Assembly: GCA_023657425.1 (NCBI GenBank)
Contig: JAGTJW010000001.1
Location: 248,001 to 312,000 of the forward strand
DNA: 64,000 nt
Direction: 5' to 3'
Source of the DNA: Ideonella sp. WA131b
GTDB taxonomy: Bacteria > Pseudomonadota > Gammaproteobacteria > Burkholderiales > Burkholderiaceae_C
The notes below the pieces were generated by a model, which saw only the letters and a list, made by a program, of their open reading frames with translations, was not told the DNA's origin and ran no database searches. Shown here one piece after another: positions 1-8,520 of this stretch; positions within the stretch are counted from its first letter, which is position 1; the number at the start of each line of letters is the position of its first letter. A program made the position numbers and the translations under genes.

Positions 1-2
1 AA

Positions 3-308
3 CGCGAAGGCGTGGCGCTGATCGCAGTCGGCGACCGCCCGCCGCGGGCCTTCCGCGTGGGCTCGCTCGTTGAGGGCGACACGGTGCTGCAGGCCGTCAG
101 CGCCCGTGGCGCCGAGCTCGGGCCGCGCGGCGGGCCGGTACGCGCCACGCTGCAGATGCCGGCGCTGCCGCCACCCGCCACCGGCGTGCTGCCACCCGCT
201 GGGGTGACCCTGCCGAGCCCGCCGCCGTCGGCGCCGCCACCGGCCGACGAGCCGGGTCTGAGACCCCCCGCTCCGCCCCTGCGCAGCCCGAGCCCGGCAC
301 TGATGTAG
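3..308 (+). CDS. gspC: GspC-like type II secretion protein, C-terminal part only
   Basis: The reading frame is open from the first bases of the window, so this is the 3' end of a longer gene. The visible piece contains a stretch (IAVGDRPPRAFRVG, then LVEGDTVLQAVSARG) that resembles the periplasmic HR domain of GspC, the inner-membrane component that links the type II secretion secretin to the rest of the machine. After about 50 residues it becomes a proline-rich tail with no recognisable fold. The N-terminal membrane anchor would lie upstream of the window. The gspA and gspB genes of the same pathway are on the other strand near 37-39 kb, so secretion genes are scattered. The assignment rests on a short segment and is moderately sure. 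Confidence 0.6.
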   Translation, partial: REGVALIAVGDRPPRAFRVGSLVEGDTVLQAVSARGAELGPRGGPVRATLQMPALPPPATGVLPPAGVTLPSPPPSAPPPADEPGLRPPAPPLRSPSPALM

Positions 309-381
309 CAGCGGCGCGTTCGCGCCGAGGGGCTTGCCGCAGCGGGCCGGGCATGGCCGGCGGGTTCTCGCCCACACCGGG

Positions 382-1971
382 TCAGCGCAGGAACAGGCCG
401 TAGACCGGGTTGGCGGTTTCCTCGGAAAACGGATAGGCCAGCGTGCGCAGGAAGCCGTCGAAAGCCCCCTCGTCGCCGGCCGGCACCTGAATACCCACCA
501 GGATGCGGCCGTAATCGGCGCCCTGGTTGCGGTAATGGAACAGGCTGATGTTCCAGCCCGGTTGCAGGGCCTCCAGGAAGCGCATCAGCGCGCCAGGCCG
601 CTCGGGAAACTGAAAGCGGAACAGCCGCTCGTCGCGCGCCAGTTCGCTGCGGCCTCCCACCATGTGGCGCACGTGCTCTTTGGCGAGCTCGTCGTCGGTC
701 AGGTCGACGGTGGCGAAGCCCTGCCGGCGGAACTGCCGGGCGATGCGCTCGGCCTCGTCGCGCCGGTGGATGGCCAGACCGACGAACACATGCGCCACGC
801 GCTCATCAGAGATGCGGTAGTTGAACTCGGTCACCGCACGCGGGCCGATCAGCGTGCAGAAGCGGCGGAAGGAGCCACGCTGCTCAGGGATGGTCACGGC
901 GAACAGCGCCTCGCGCTGCTCGCCGAACTCCGCGCGCTCGGCCACGAAGCGCAGGCGGTCGAAGTTCATGTTCGCACCGCAGGTGATGGTCACGAAGGTG
1001 CGGCCCTTGCAGCGCTCGCGCTCCACGTAGGCCTTGATCGCCGCCACCCCCAGGGCGCCGGCCGGCTCGAGGACGCTGCGCGTGTCCTGGAACACGTCCT
1101 TGATGGCGGCGCAGACGGCGTCGGTGTCCACGGTGACGATTTCGTCGACCAGCGCCCGCGCCACGCGGAAGGTCTCCACGCCCACCTGCTTGACGGCCGT
1201 GCCGTCGGAGAACAGGCCGACATCGGGCAGCGCGACGCGGCGGCCCTTGGCCAGCGACTGGCGCATGGCGTCGGAGTCGGTGGTCTGCACGCCGATCACG
1301 CGCACGCCCGGGCGCACGGCCTTGACGTAGGCCGCCACACCGGCAATCAGCCCACCACCGCCGATGGCCACGAACACGGCATCCAGCGGGCCCTGGTGCT
1401 GGCGCAGGATCTCCATCGCCACCGTGCCCTGGCCGGCGATGACGTCGGGGTCGTCGAAGGGGTGCACGAAGGTCAGCCCCTGGGCCTGCTGCACGGCCAG
1501 CGCGTGCTGGTGGGCGTCGGAGTAGCTGTCACCATGCAGCTCCACCTCGCCGCCCAGCGCCTGCACGGCATCGACCTTCAGCCGCGGCGTCGTCACCGGC
1601 ATCACGACGACGGCGCGGCAGCCCATGCGCCGGGCCGCCAGCGCCACGCCCTGCGCGTGGTTGCCGGCTGAGGCGCAGATGACACCGGCGGCACGCTGTT
1701 CGGGCGTCAGCTGCGCCATCTTGTTGTAGGCGCCGCGCAGCTTGAAGCTGAACACCGGCTGCTGGTCTTCGCGCTTGAGCAGCACGGTGTTGCCGAGGCG
1801 GCGCGACAGGTTGCGCGCCGGCTCCAGCGGCGTCTCGCGGGCGACGTCGTAGACGCGGGCCGTCAGGATGCGCTGCAGGTAGTCGGTGGCCACGCGGCGC
1901 TGGCGCGGCGACAGCGGGGGGGCCGGCAGGTCTTGCGCGGCATCGGCGGGGCGGGGGCGGCCAGCGGGCAT
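382..1971 (-). CDS. ilvA: Biosynthetic threonine ammonia-lyase (threonine dehydratase)
   Basis: PLP enzyme that deaminates threonine to 2-oxobutanoate, the first committed step of isoleucine synthesis, in the cytoplasm. From the chosen start the protein has 529 residues, close to the usual length of about 510 for the long biosynthetic form. The PLP lysine is in SFKLRGAYN (Lys77), and a glycine-rich phosphate loop (AIGGGG) follows. The last third matches the two ACT-like regulatory domains that bind isoleucine and valine. The ATG at 1969-1971 is preferred because the longer open frame upstream runs through a terminator-like hairpin. The gene is convergent with gspC and divergent from the OsmC gene. 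The leader suggests control by attenuation. Confidence 0.95.
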   Translation of the reverse strand: MPAGRPRPADAAQDLPAPPLSPRQRRVATDYLQRILTARVYDVARETPLEPARNLSRRLGNTVLLKREDQQPVFSFKLRGAYNKMAQLTPEQRAAGVICASAGNHAQGVALAARRMGCRAVVVMPVTTPRLKVDAVQALGGEVELHGDSYSDAHQHALAVQQAQGLTFVHPFDDPDVIAGQGTVAMEILRQHQGPLDAVFVAIGGGGLIAGVAAYVKAVRPGVRVIGVQTTDSDAMRQSLAKGRRVALPDVGLFSDGTAVKQVGVETFRVARALVDEIVTVDTDAVCAAIKDVFQDTRSVLEPAGALGVAAIKAYVERERCKGRTFVTITCGANMNFDRLRFVAERAEFGEQREALFAVTIPEQRGSFRRFCTLIGPRAVTEFNYRISDERVAHVFVGLAIHRRDEAERIARQFRRQGFATVDLTDDELAKEHVRHMVGGRSELARDERLFRFQFPERPGALMRFLEALQPGWNISLFHYRNQGADYGRILVGIQVPAGDEGAFDGFLRTLAYPFSEETANPVYGLFLR

Positions 1972-2005
1972 CGAATCGGGCTTCCTTCGTCGACGGTGGG
2001 CAGCG

Positions 2006-2060
2006 AAAAAAGGCCCGGAGCCTTGCAGCTCCGGGCCGAATCCACCCTTGCGGAGGTGGA
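2006..2060 (-). terminator. Terminator-like hairpin pair in the ilvA leader (probable attenuator)
   Basis: On the minus strand, between the candidate promoter and the ilvA start, a 9-bp perfect stem (2029-2037 pairing with 2012-2020) is followed at once by six T residues (2011-2006). That is a textbook intrinsic terminator. A second, weaker hairpin (TCCACC / GGTGGA, 2041-2060) lies just upstream of it. No gene on this strand ends here, so the terminator must act on ilvA's own transcript. No frame across the leader has a stop codon, so a classical leader peptide is not obvious. Confidence 0.6.
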
Positions 2061-2125
2061 GGAGACAACCGGTGGAGACCGTGTCCGGGGCCGCGGGCGG
2101 CGCCGTCGACGACTCGATGAAAAGC

Positions 2126-2153
2126 AGTCTATCACCGCGATGCTGCGGTGCAA
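2126..2153 (-). promoter_or_regulatory. Candidate sigma-70 promoter for ilvA
   Basis: On the minus strand TTGCAC (2153-2148) is separated by 16 bases from TAGACT (2131-2126). Transcription would begin near 2118, giving a leader of about 145 nt that contains the terminator hairpin. The match is by eye and only moderate. Confidence 0.35.
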
Positions 2154-2219
2154 TATGCTCCCGGCATTCGATTTCTGGTGGCCGGACTCCAGACTCGATC
2201 CACGAGGAGAACACACGAC

Positions 2220-2654
2220 ATGGAATGCACCATCCACTGGACCCCCGGCACCGGCATGGGGTTCGTCGCCGAGACCGGCAGCGGCCACGTCATCATGATG
2301 GACGGCGCCCCCGACGGCGGCGGCCGCAACCTGGCGCCGCGGCCGATGGAGACCGTGCTGGCCGGCACCGGCGGCTGCACCGCCTATGACGTGGTGCTGA
2401 TCCTCAAGCGCGGCCGCCACGAGGTGACCGGCTGCCAGGTCAGGCTGAGCAGCGAGCGCGCCGCCACCGACCCCAAGGTGTTCACCAAGATCCACATGCA
2501 CTTCGTCGTCAGCGGCCGCGGCGTGCCGGCCGCCGCGGTGGAGCGCGCCATCGCGCTGTCGCACGAACGCTACTGCTCGGCCAGCATCATGCTGGGCAAG
2601 ACGGCCGCGATCACCACGAGCTTCGAACTGGTGGATGAGGTCCGTTCGGGCTGA
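2220..2654 (+). CDS. OsmC family peroxidase-like protein
   Basis: A 144-residue protein of the OsmC/Ohr/YhfA superfamily, whose members reduce organic or fatty-acid hydroperoxides through two cysteines. The paired cysteines are visible as GTGGCTAYD (Cys53) and RYCSAS (Cys119), at the expected spacing. The arrangement (PMETVLAGTGGC) is closer to the YhfA-like branch than to Ohr; the physiological substrate cannot be read from the sequence. The ATG has an AGGAG-type ribosome site a few bases upstream. The last codons and the stop lie inside the first copy of a 43-bp tandem repeat, so the C-terminal residues (VRSG) are repeat-encoded. Confidence 0.85.
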   Translation: MECTIHWTPGTGMGFVAETGSGHVIMMDGAPDGGGRNLAPRPMETVLAGTGGCTAYDVVLILKRGRHEVTGCQVRLSSERAATDPKVFTKIHMHFVVSGRGVPAAAVERAIALSHERYCSASIMLGKTAAITTSFELVDEVRSG

Positions 2655-2891
2655 GCCTGTCGAAGCCCTGCCCCGGGGTGAGGTCCGTTCGGGCTGAGCC
2701 TGTCGAAGCCCCGCCCTGGGATGAGGTCCGTTCGGGCTGAGCCTGTCGAAGCCGCGCCCTGGGATGAGGTCCGTTCGGGCTGAGCCTGTCGAAGCCCTTC
2801 CCTGGGATGAGGTCCGTTCGGGCTGAGCCTGTCGCACACCTGCCCCGGGATGAGGTCCGTTCGGGCTGAGCCTGTCGAAGCCCTGCCCTGC
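2634..2891 (+). repeat. Six-copy 43-bp tandem repeat
   Basis: Units begin with GATGAGGTCCG at 2634, 2677 (GGTGAGG variant), 2720, 2763, 2806 and 2849, exactly 43 bases apart. Each carries the core GTTCGGGCTGAGCCTGTCGA. The fifth copy diverges at its end (CGCACACC instead of CGAAGCCC). The core belongs to a dispersed short repeat seen in many proteobacterial genomes and recurs at the gltB 3' end. The array fills the gap between the OsmC gene and coq7. Apparent ORFs across it encode only repeated peptide. Confidence 0.95.
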
Positions 2892-2898
2892 CGCAGCG

Positions 2899-3555
2899 CT
2901 AGACCCGGTGCGCGACCGTCGTCATCACCTTCGCCGCGCCGCGCATCAACCAGCTCACCGGCAGCGGCAGCTCGGCGCCACCGGCCGCGCGCGCGTCTTC
3001 GGCGTGGCGCGCCTCGTCGGCCTTCATGGCCTCGACGATGGCCCGCGAGCGGCCGTCGCCGGCCGGCAGCCGCTCGAGATGGCCGGCGAGGTGCTGCTCG
3101 ACCTGGCGCTCGGTCTCGATGACAAAGCCCAGGCTGGTGGCATCGCCCAGGCGGCCGGCCAGCAGCCCGATGCCGAAGGCGCCGGCATACCAAAGCGGGT
3201 TCAGCAGGCTGGGGCGGTCGCCCAACTCGTCCAGGCGTTGCTGCGTCCAGGCCAGGTGGTCGATCTCCTCGCGCGCGGCCAGCTGCATCTGCTGGCGCAG
3301 CCCGGGGGTGCGCGCCGTCAGCGCCTGTGCCTGGTACAGCGCCTGGGCGCAGACCTCGCCGACATGGTTGACGCGCATCAGCGCGCCGGCCTCGCGGCGC
3401 TCGGCCTCCGACAGGGCCGTGGCGTCGGCGCGAATGGCCGCCGCGGGGTTGGGGCGGGTGGCGTGCACCGCGCCGGCCAGGGTGCGCAAGGCCTGATCGG
3501 CGCTCGCCAGCAGGCGGTCGGTCAGGGACGGTGAATCGTGCCTCGGGTAATCCAT
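2899..3555 (-). CDS. coq7: Coq7-type demethoxyubiquinone monooxygenase
   Basis: Di-iron hydroxylase of ubiquinone synthesis; it hydroxylates the demethoxy-ubiquinone ring at the inner membrane. The 218-residue protein matches the usual family length. The ferritin-like iron ligands are visible in order: the Glu in HVGEVCA (Glu67), EEIDH (Glu97, His100), a Glu in VIETERQ (147-149), and DEARH (Glu181, His184). The N-terminal 50 residues are less conserved. The gene ends a few bases from the tandem repeat array and is divergent from the porin gene. The start ATG at 3553-3555 begins MDYPRHD. Confidence 0.92.
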   Translation of the reverse strand: MDYPRHDSPSLTDRLLASADQALRTLAGAVHATRPNPAAAIRADATALSEAERREAGALMRVNHVGEVCAQALYQAQALTARTPGLRQQMQLAAREEIDHLAWTQQRLDELGDRPSLLNPLWYAGAFGIGLLAGRLGDATSLGFVIETERQVEQHLAGHLERLPAGDGRSRAIVEAMKADEARHAEDARAAGGAELPLPVSWLMRGAAKVMTTVAHRV

Positions 3556-3761
3556 GAGGCACCAATCTAGTGCCGCTCGGATCTCCGCGGTGGACGATGT
3601 GTTTCTCGTTGTTGCCGCACCACAAGGCGGGGGCTTTTCGGGCCCAAACCATGGAAAACGTCGAACCCGTCTGGTGCAATACCGTCAACTTCCGCTGCGG
3701 AGGTTGGCTCGATCAACCCCGCGCCGGGTGACACCCGCCCGATCGGGACCTCTTGTTAAAC

Positions 3762-3770
3762 CAAGGAGAT
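3762..3770 (+). promoter_or_regulatory. Ribosome-binding site of the porin gene
   Basis: CAAGGAGAT precedes the ATG at 3778 by about eight bases and decides between it and an in-frame TTG two codons upstream. The rest of the coq7-porin gap (3556-3761) shows no gene. It is relatively AT-rich for this genome and probably contains the porin promoter, which I could not place. Confidence 0.6.
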
Positions 3771-3777
3771 ATTGGCA

Positions 3778-4806
3778 ATGAAGAAATCTCTGTTCGCCCT
3801 GGCCGCTCTGACGGCGTTTGCGGGTGTGGCCTCGGCCCAGTCGTCCGTCACGCTGTTCGGCGTGGTCGACGCCAACGTGCGGAATGTGAAGAACAGCAGC
3901 GGCTCGCTGAAGTCGCTGAGCACCGACGGCATGGGTTCCAGCCGCCTGGGTTTCCGCGGCGTTGAAGACATCGGCGGTGGTCTGCGCGCGAGCTTCTGGC
4001 TCGAAGGTTCCCTGCAGGCCGACAACGGCAATGCCGCGGGCCAGAACTGGCAGCGTCGTTCCACGGTCAGCCTGACCGGCGGTTTCGGTGAAATCCGCCT
4101 CGGCCGTGATTACACCCCGGACTTCTGGAACCACACCGTGTTCGATCCGTTCGGCACCAACGGTGTCGGCAACTCGGTGAACGTGTTCGACACGAGCGGC
4201 AGCGGCGCCACCACCACGGTGCGTGCGAACAACTCGGTCGGCTACTTCCTGCCGGGCGGCATGGGTGGCGTCTACGGCCAAGTGATGGTCGCGGCCGGCG
4301 AAGGCGCTGCGGGCAACAAGCACATCGGCTTCCGCTTCGGCTATTCCGCCGGCCCGCTGAACGTCGCCGCCGCCTACGGCAAGACCGAGTCCACGGGCAC
4401 GGTCGACTGGACCCGCTTCAACCTCGGCGGCTCGTACAACATGGGCTTCGCGACGGCCATGTTCCAGTACATCCGCTCGGAGACCTCGGGTGGCTCGGCC
4501 GACGGTCGCGGCCTGAACAACATCCTGCTCGGCGCCAACATCCAGGCCGGCGCCCAGGGCACGCTCAAGGTGTCGTACGTCAAGGCCGATGGCAATGGCA
4601 ATACCGCCGCCGAGCAGGCGCGCGATGCCACCCAGTTCGCGTTCGGCTACCAGCACGCCCTGTCGAAGCGTACCAGCCTCTACGGCCACTACAGCCGCGT
4701 GAGCAACAAGTCGGGCGCCAACTTCACCGCCTCTGGCAGCGGCCCGACCAACGCCCTGGGCAAGGGTTCGACCGGCTACGAGTTCGGCGTCAACCACACC
4801 TTCTGA
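3778..4806 (+). CDS. Gram-negative general porin
   Basis: Trimeric outer-membrane beta-barrel for diffusion of small hydrophilic solutes. The 342-residue protein opens with a signal peptide (MKKSLFALAALTAFAGVASA, cleavage before Gln-Ser-Ser). It continues as alternating amphipathic strands and ends in Phe (FGVNHTF), the outer-membrane assembly signal. It has the pattern of the Burkholderiales OmpC-like porins (SSVTLFGVVDANV; SRLGFRGVEDIGGG; RDYTPDFWNHTVFDPFGTNG). The strong ribosome site and two terminators downstream suggest a single-gene, highly expressed unit. Substrate preference cannot be inferred. Confidence 0.93.
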   Translation: MKKSLFALAALTAFAGVASAQSSVTLFGVVDANVRNVKNSSGSLKSLSTDGMGSSRLGFRGVEDIGGGLRASFWLEGSLQADNGNAAGQNWQRRSTVSLTGGFGEIRLGRDYTPDFWNHTVFDPFGTNGVGNSVNVFDTSGSGATTTVRANNSVGYFLPGGMGGVYGQVMVAAGEGAAGNKHIGFRFGYSAGPLNVAAAYGKTESTGTVDWTRFNLGGSYNMGFATAMFQYIRSETSGGSADGRGLNNILLGANIQAGAQGTLKVSYVKADGNGNTAAEQARDATQFAFGYQHALSKRTSLYGHYSRVSNKSGANFTASGSGPTNALGKGSTGYEFGVNHTF

Positions 4807-4812
4807 TCGATG

Positions 4813-4871
4813 GCGGGCGCTTGCGCCCGCTTTCGTTTCGAAGCACGAGCCGCCCCCCGGGGCGGCTTTTT
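4813..4871 (+). terminator. Double intrinsic terminator after the porin gene
   Basis: Two hairpins follow the stop codon. The first is an 8-bp stem GCGGGCGC/GCGCCCGC (4813-4830) followed by TTTCG. The second is GCCGCCCC/GGGGCGGC (4850-4867) followed by five T residues. The second is a strong rho-independent terminator. Confidence 0.85.
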
Positions 4872-4897
4872 CTTGGTCCGACCCAGAACCCGCTGCC

Positions 4898-5596
4898 ATG
4901 CGATGCCCCTTGCCCATCGCCGCCGCGCTGCTGCTGGCCGGCTGCGCGTCAGCCCCGCCGCCGTCCGCCGACGTCGGCTGGCACGCCGTGGCGCTGCCGG
5001 GCAAGGCCGCGACCCGCTACAAGCGGGTGCTCAAGGACGGCCGGCCCGCAGTGTTGGCGGTGGCGGAGCGCTCGGCCAGCCTGTGGCGCCAGCGCCTGGA
5101 GCCGCCGCGGGCGGTGCCCGGCGAGGTGAGCTTCTCGTGGTGGGCTCAGGCCCTGCTGGAGCAGGCCAGCGTGGCCGACGTGGACCGCGAGGACGCCACC
5201 GCGCGCGTGGTGTTCGGCTTCGGCGGTGACCACGCCCGGCTGTCGGCCCGCACACGCATGAGCTTCGACCTCGCCGAGGCGCTCACCGGCGAGCGCCCGC
5301 CCTTTGCCACCCTCATGTACGTGTGGGACGCCACAGCCCCCGTGGGCAGCGTGATCGTCAACCCGCGCAGCGACCGCATCCGCAAGATCGTCGTCGACTC
5401 CGGGCCCGAGGGTCTGCGCCGCTGGCGTGAGCACCGGCGCGACCTGGCCGCCGACTTCCGCCGCGCCTTCGGCGAGGAGCCCGGTCCGCTGAAATCGGTG
5501 GCCCTGATGACCGACAGCGACAACACCCGCGGCCAGGCCCGCACCTGGTACGGCGAGGTGCAGCTGCACCCCCCCGCCGGGCTGCCGGCGCCCTGA
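4898..5596 (+). CDS. DUF3047 family lipoprotein
   Basis: A 232-residue protein with a lipoprotein signal (LLLAGC, lipidated Cys near residue 18). The body resembles DUF3047: FSWWAQALLEQASV, RVVFGFGGD, LMYVWD and NPRSDRIRKIVVDSG are typical segments. Its function is unknown. It lies 23 bases before an oligopeptide-type ABC transporter operon and on the same strand, so it may be co-transcribed, but nothing in it looks like a solute-binding protein. Confidence 0.75.
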   Translation: MRCPLPIAAALLLAGCASAPPPSADVGWHAVALPGKAATRYKRVLKDGRPAVLAVAERSASLWRQRLEPPRAVPGEVSFSWWAQALLEQASVADVDREDATARVVFGFGGDHARLSARTRMSFDLAEALTGERPPFATLMYVWDATAPVGSVIVNPRSDRIRKIVVDSGPEGLRRWREHRRDLAADFRRAFGEEPGPLKSVALMTDSDNTRGQARTWYGEVQLHPPAGLPAP

Positions 5597-5619
5597 GCCG
5601 GTGTGAGCGCCTGGGCCCC

Positions 5620-6612
5620 ATGCTCGCCTTCATCCTCCGCCGCCTCGCCCAGGCCGTCATCGTGATGCTCACGGTGGCCTTCCTGGCCTTCATGCTGTTC
5701 CAGTACGTGGGCGACCCCGTGGCGCAGATGCTCGGCCAGGACGCGACGCAGGCACAGCGCGAGGCGCTGGAGCGCGACCTCGGCCTGGACCAGCCCTTCC
5801 CGGTGCAGTTCGCTCGCTTCGTGGGCAACGCCGTGCAGGGCGAGTTCGGCCTCAGCCTGCGCCAGGGCCGGCAGGTGTCCACGTTGATCGCCGAGCGCTT
5901 TCCGGCCACGCTGGAGCTGTCGCTCGCCGCCGCGATGATCGCGCTCGTGGTGGGCGTGCCGCTGGGCGTGTACGCGGCGCTCAAGCGCGGGCGCTTCGGC
6001 GCGCAGGCGGTGATGCTGCTCTCGCTGCTGGGCGTGAGCCTGCCGACCTTCCTGATCGGCATCCTGATGATCCTGGTGTTCTCGGTGCAGCTGCAGTGGC
6101 TGCCCAGCTTCGGCCGCGGCGAGACGGTGCCGCTGTTGGGCAGCACCTCCTGGACGACGGGCCTGCTCACGGTCGACGGCTGGGCGCACCTGGTGTTGCC
6201 GGCGGTCACGCTCAGCGTGTTCCAGCTGGCGCTCATCCTGCGTCTGGTGCGCGCCGAGATGCTGGAGGTGCTGCGCACCGACTACATCAAGTTCGCGCGC
6301 GCCCGTGGCCTGAGCGACCGCGCCATCCACTTCCGCCACGCGCTGAAGAACACGCTGGTGCCCGTCATCACCATCACCGGTCTGCAACTGGGCAGCCTGA
6401 TCGCCTTTGCCATCATCACCGAGACGGTGTTCCAGTGGCCGGGCATGGGCTTCCTGTTCATCCAGGCGGTGCAGTTCGCCGACATCCCGGTGATGGCCGC
6501 CTACCTGTGCCTGATCGCGCTGGTGTTCGTGATCGTGAACCTGGTGGTCGACCTGCTGTACTTCGTCGTCGACCCGCGGCTGCGCGTCGAGAAGCCGGCG
6601 GGGGGCCACTGA
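5620..6612 (+). CDS. Peptide-type ABC transporter permease, DppB/OppB family
   Basis: Inner-membrane permease of 330 residues, first of a four-gene transporter operon. It shows the family pattern: an N-terminal membrane segment (residues 9-29), a periplasmic loop with LGLDQPFPVQF, further membrane spans, and the EAA-type cytoplasmic loop (YIKFARARGLSDRAIHFRHALKNTLVPV) that contacts the ATPases. The order permease-permease-ATPase-ATPase and the near-zero spacing match Dpp/Opp/Gsi-type importers of peptides, glutathione or nickel. The substrate cannot be decided, because no receptor gene is adjacent. Confidence 0.9.
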   Translation: MLAFILRRLAQAVIVMLTVAFLAFMLFQYVGDPVAQMLGQDATQAQREALERDLGLDQPFPVQFARFVGNAVQGEFGLSLRQGRQVSTLIAERFPATLELSLAAAMIALVVGVPLGVYAALKRGRFGAQAVMLLSLLGVSLPTFLIGILMILVFSVQLQWLPSFGRGETVPLLGSTSWTTGLLTVDGWAHLVLPAVTLSVFQLALILRLVRAEMLEVLRTDYIKFARARGLSDRAIHFRHALKNTLVPVITITGLQLGSLIAFAIITETVFQWPGMGFLFIQAVQFADIPVMAAYLCLIALVFVIVNLVVDLLYFVVDPRLRVEKPAGGH

Positions 6613-6613
6613 C

Positions 6614-7531
6614 ATGGCGGCACTCTCGATGTGGGGCCGCTGGCGCGACAGCGATGTCTGGCACAGCTTCAAGCGCTCGCCCACCGCCATCGTGGCGGCC
6701 GTGATCGCGGCCGTGTGCCTGTTCTGCAGCCTCTTCGCGCCCTGGGTGGCGCCGCACAACCCCTTCGACCTGGCAACGCTGAACCTGATGGACTCGCGCC
6801 TGCCACCGGCCTGGATGGACGGCGGCAACCCGAGCTACCTGCTGGGCACCGACGACCAGGGCCGCGACATCCTGAGCGCCCTCTTCTACGGCGCGCGCAT
6901 CTCGCTGCTGGTGGGCCTGGCCTCGGTGCTGCTGTCGCTGGTGGTGGGCGTCGCTTTGGGCCTGCTGGCGGGCTTTGTGGGGGGCGCGGTCGACGCCTTC
7001 ATCATGCGCGTGTGCGACGTGATGCTGTCGTTTCCGAGCATCCTGGTGGCGCTGCTGATCGACGGCATCGGCCGCGCGCTGTTTCCGAACGCACACGACA
7101 CGCTGGCCTTCGGCGTGCTGATCTTCGCCATCGCGCTGACAGGCTGGGTGCAGTACGCGCGCACGGTGCGCGGCAGCACGCTGGTGGAGCGGCAGAAGGA
7201 GTACGTGCAGGCCGCGCGCGTGATCGGCGTGGCGCCGCTGCGCATCATGGCGCGCCACGTGCTGCCCAACGTGATGGGGCCGGTGCTGGTGCTGGCCACC
7301 ATCCAGGTGGCGGCGGCTATCCTGACCGAGGCAACCCTGTCTTTCCTGGGCGTGGGCGTGCCGCCGACATCGCCCAGCCTGGGCACGCTCATCCGCATCG
7401 GCAACGACACGCTGTTCTCGGGCGACTGGTGGATCACCCTCTTCCCGGGCCTGATGCTGGTGCTGATCGCGCTGAGCGTGAACCTGCTGGGCGACTGGCT
7501 GCGCGACGCGCTCAACCCCAAGCTGCAATGA
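6614..7531 (+). CDS. Peptide-type ABC transporter permease, DppC/OppC family
   Basis: Second permease subunit, 305 residues, starting one base after the first permease stops. It has an N-terminal membrane segment, the characteristic LLGTDDQGRDILSALFYGARIS motif split around residue 80, and the EAA loop (YVQAARVIGVAPLRIMARHVLPNV). It pairs with the preceding subunit to form the channel. Its stop codon overlaps the start of the next gene (ATGA), which indicates translational coupling. Confidence 0.9.
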   Translation: MAALSMWGRWRDSDVWHSFKRSPTAIVAAVIAAVCLFCSLFAPWVAPHNPFDLATLNLMDSRLPPAWMDGGNPSYLLGTDDQGRDILSALFYGARISLLVGLASVLLSLVVGVALGLLAGFVGGAVDAFIMRVCDVMLSFPSILVALLIDGIGRALFPNAHDTLAFGVLIFAIALTGWVQYARTVRGSTLVERQKEYVQAARVIGVAPLRIMARHVLPNVMGPVLVLATIQVAAAILTEATLSFLGVGVPPTSPSLGTLIRIGNDTLFSGDWWITLFPGLMLVLIALSVNLLGDWLRDALNPKLQ

Positions 7532-8520
7532 GCACGCCACCGTTGCTGGACGTGAAGGACCTGGTCGTGGAGTTCCCCACGCGCCGCGGCACGCTGCGCG
7601 CACTGGACCACGTGAGCTTCGCCATCGCGCCCGGCGAGATCCTGGGCGTGGTGGGCGAATCCGGCGCCGGCAAGAGCCTCACCGGCGCCGCGATCATCGG
7701 CCTGCTCGAACCGCCGGGCCGCATCGCCGGCGGCGAGATCCGCCTGCGCGGCGAGCGCATCGACGGCCTGCCGGCCGAGGCGATGCGCCGCATCCGCGGC
7801 AAGCGCATCGGCGCCATCTTCCAGGACCCGCTGACCTCGCTGAACCCCCTTTTCACCGTCGGCCAACAGTTGGTGGAGACGATCCGCGCCCACCTGCCGG
7901 TGTCGGACGCCGAGGCGCGCGAACGCGCCATCCGGCTGCTGGCCGAGACCGGCATCCCGGCGCCTGAGGCGCGCTTCGGCCAGTACCCGCACCAGTTCAG
8001 CGGCGGCATGCGGCAACGCGTGGTGATCACACTGGCGCTGGCGGCCGAGCCCGAGCTGATCGTGGCCGACGAGCCGACGACGGCGCTGGATGTGTCGATC
8101 CAGGCCCAGATCATTGCGCTCCTCAAGCGCCTGGCGCGCGAGCGCGGCACGGCGGTGATGCTCGTCACGCACGACATGGGCGTGATTGCCGAGACCTGCG
8201 ACCGCGTGGCCGTGCTCTACGCCGGCCGGGTGGTCGAGATCGGGCCGGTGGCCGAGCTCATTCACCGCCCCGCGCACCCGTACACGCGCGGGCTCATGGG
8301 CGCTATCCCGGCGATGGACGACGACCGCGACGAGCTGCTGCAGATCGACGGCGCGATGCCGCGCCTGAACGCCCTGCCCGGCGGCTGCGCCTTCCACCCC
8401 CGCTGCCCCGCCGCCACCGCACGATGCACGCGCGAGCGGCCCGAGCTGATGGCGGCCGGCGGCGCGCGCGCCGCCTGCTGGCTGGTGGAGGCCGACGTCC
8501 AGACCGGAGCCCTGCGATGA
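7528..8520 (+). CDS. Peptide-type ABC transporter ATPase, DppD/OppD family
   Basis: Cytoplasmic ATPase of 330 residues that powers the importer. Visible motifs are Walker A (GESGAGKS), signature (FSGGMRQRV), Walker B ([12 protein letters not shown]) and the H-loop (VTHDMG). The C-terminal oligopeptide/dipeptide extension includes a cysteine cluster ([16 protein letters not shown]) typical of iron-sulfur-binding members. The ATG at 7528 overlaps the preceding stop by four bases; longer in-frame extensions upstream are shadows of the permease gene. Confidence 0.92.
   Translation: MSTPPLLDVKDLVVEFPTRRGTLRALDHVSFAIAPGEILGVVGESGAGKSLTGAAIIGLLEPPGRIAGGEIRLRGERIDGLPAEAMRRIRGKRIGAIFQDPLTSLNPLFTVGQQLVETIRAHLPVSDAEARERAIRLLAETGIPAPEARFGQYPHQFSGGMRQRVVITLALAAEPELIVADEPTTALDVSIQAQIIALLKRLARERGTAVMLVTHDMGVIAETCDRVAVLYAGRVVEIGPVAELIHRPAHPYTRGLMGAIPAMDDDRDELLQIDGAMPRLNALPGGCAFHPRCPAATARCTRERPELMAAGGARAACWLVEADVQTGALR

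Noticed and set aside
312..327. Hairpin CGGCGCGTTCGCGCCG between gspC and ilvA as a terminator
   Set aside because: No T-run follows on either strand; in DNA this GC-rich such short stems are common.
2634..2891. Possible CRISPR array
   Set aside because: The whole 43-bp unit is conserved; there are no unique spacers alternating with a constant repeat, and no cas genes are present.
2570..3688. Minus-strand frame with repeated RQAQPERTSS-type peptide
   Set aside because: It only translates the 43-bp repeat array and the wrong frame of coq7; it is not a repeat protein.
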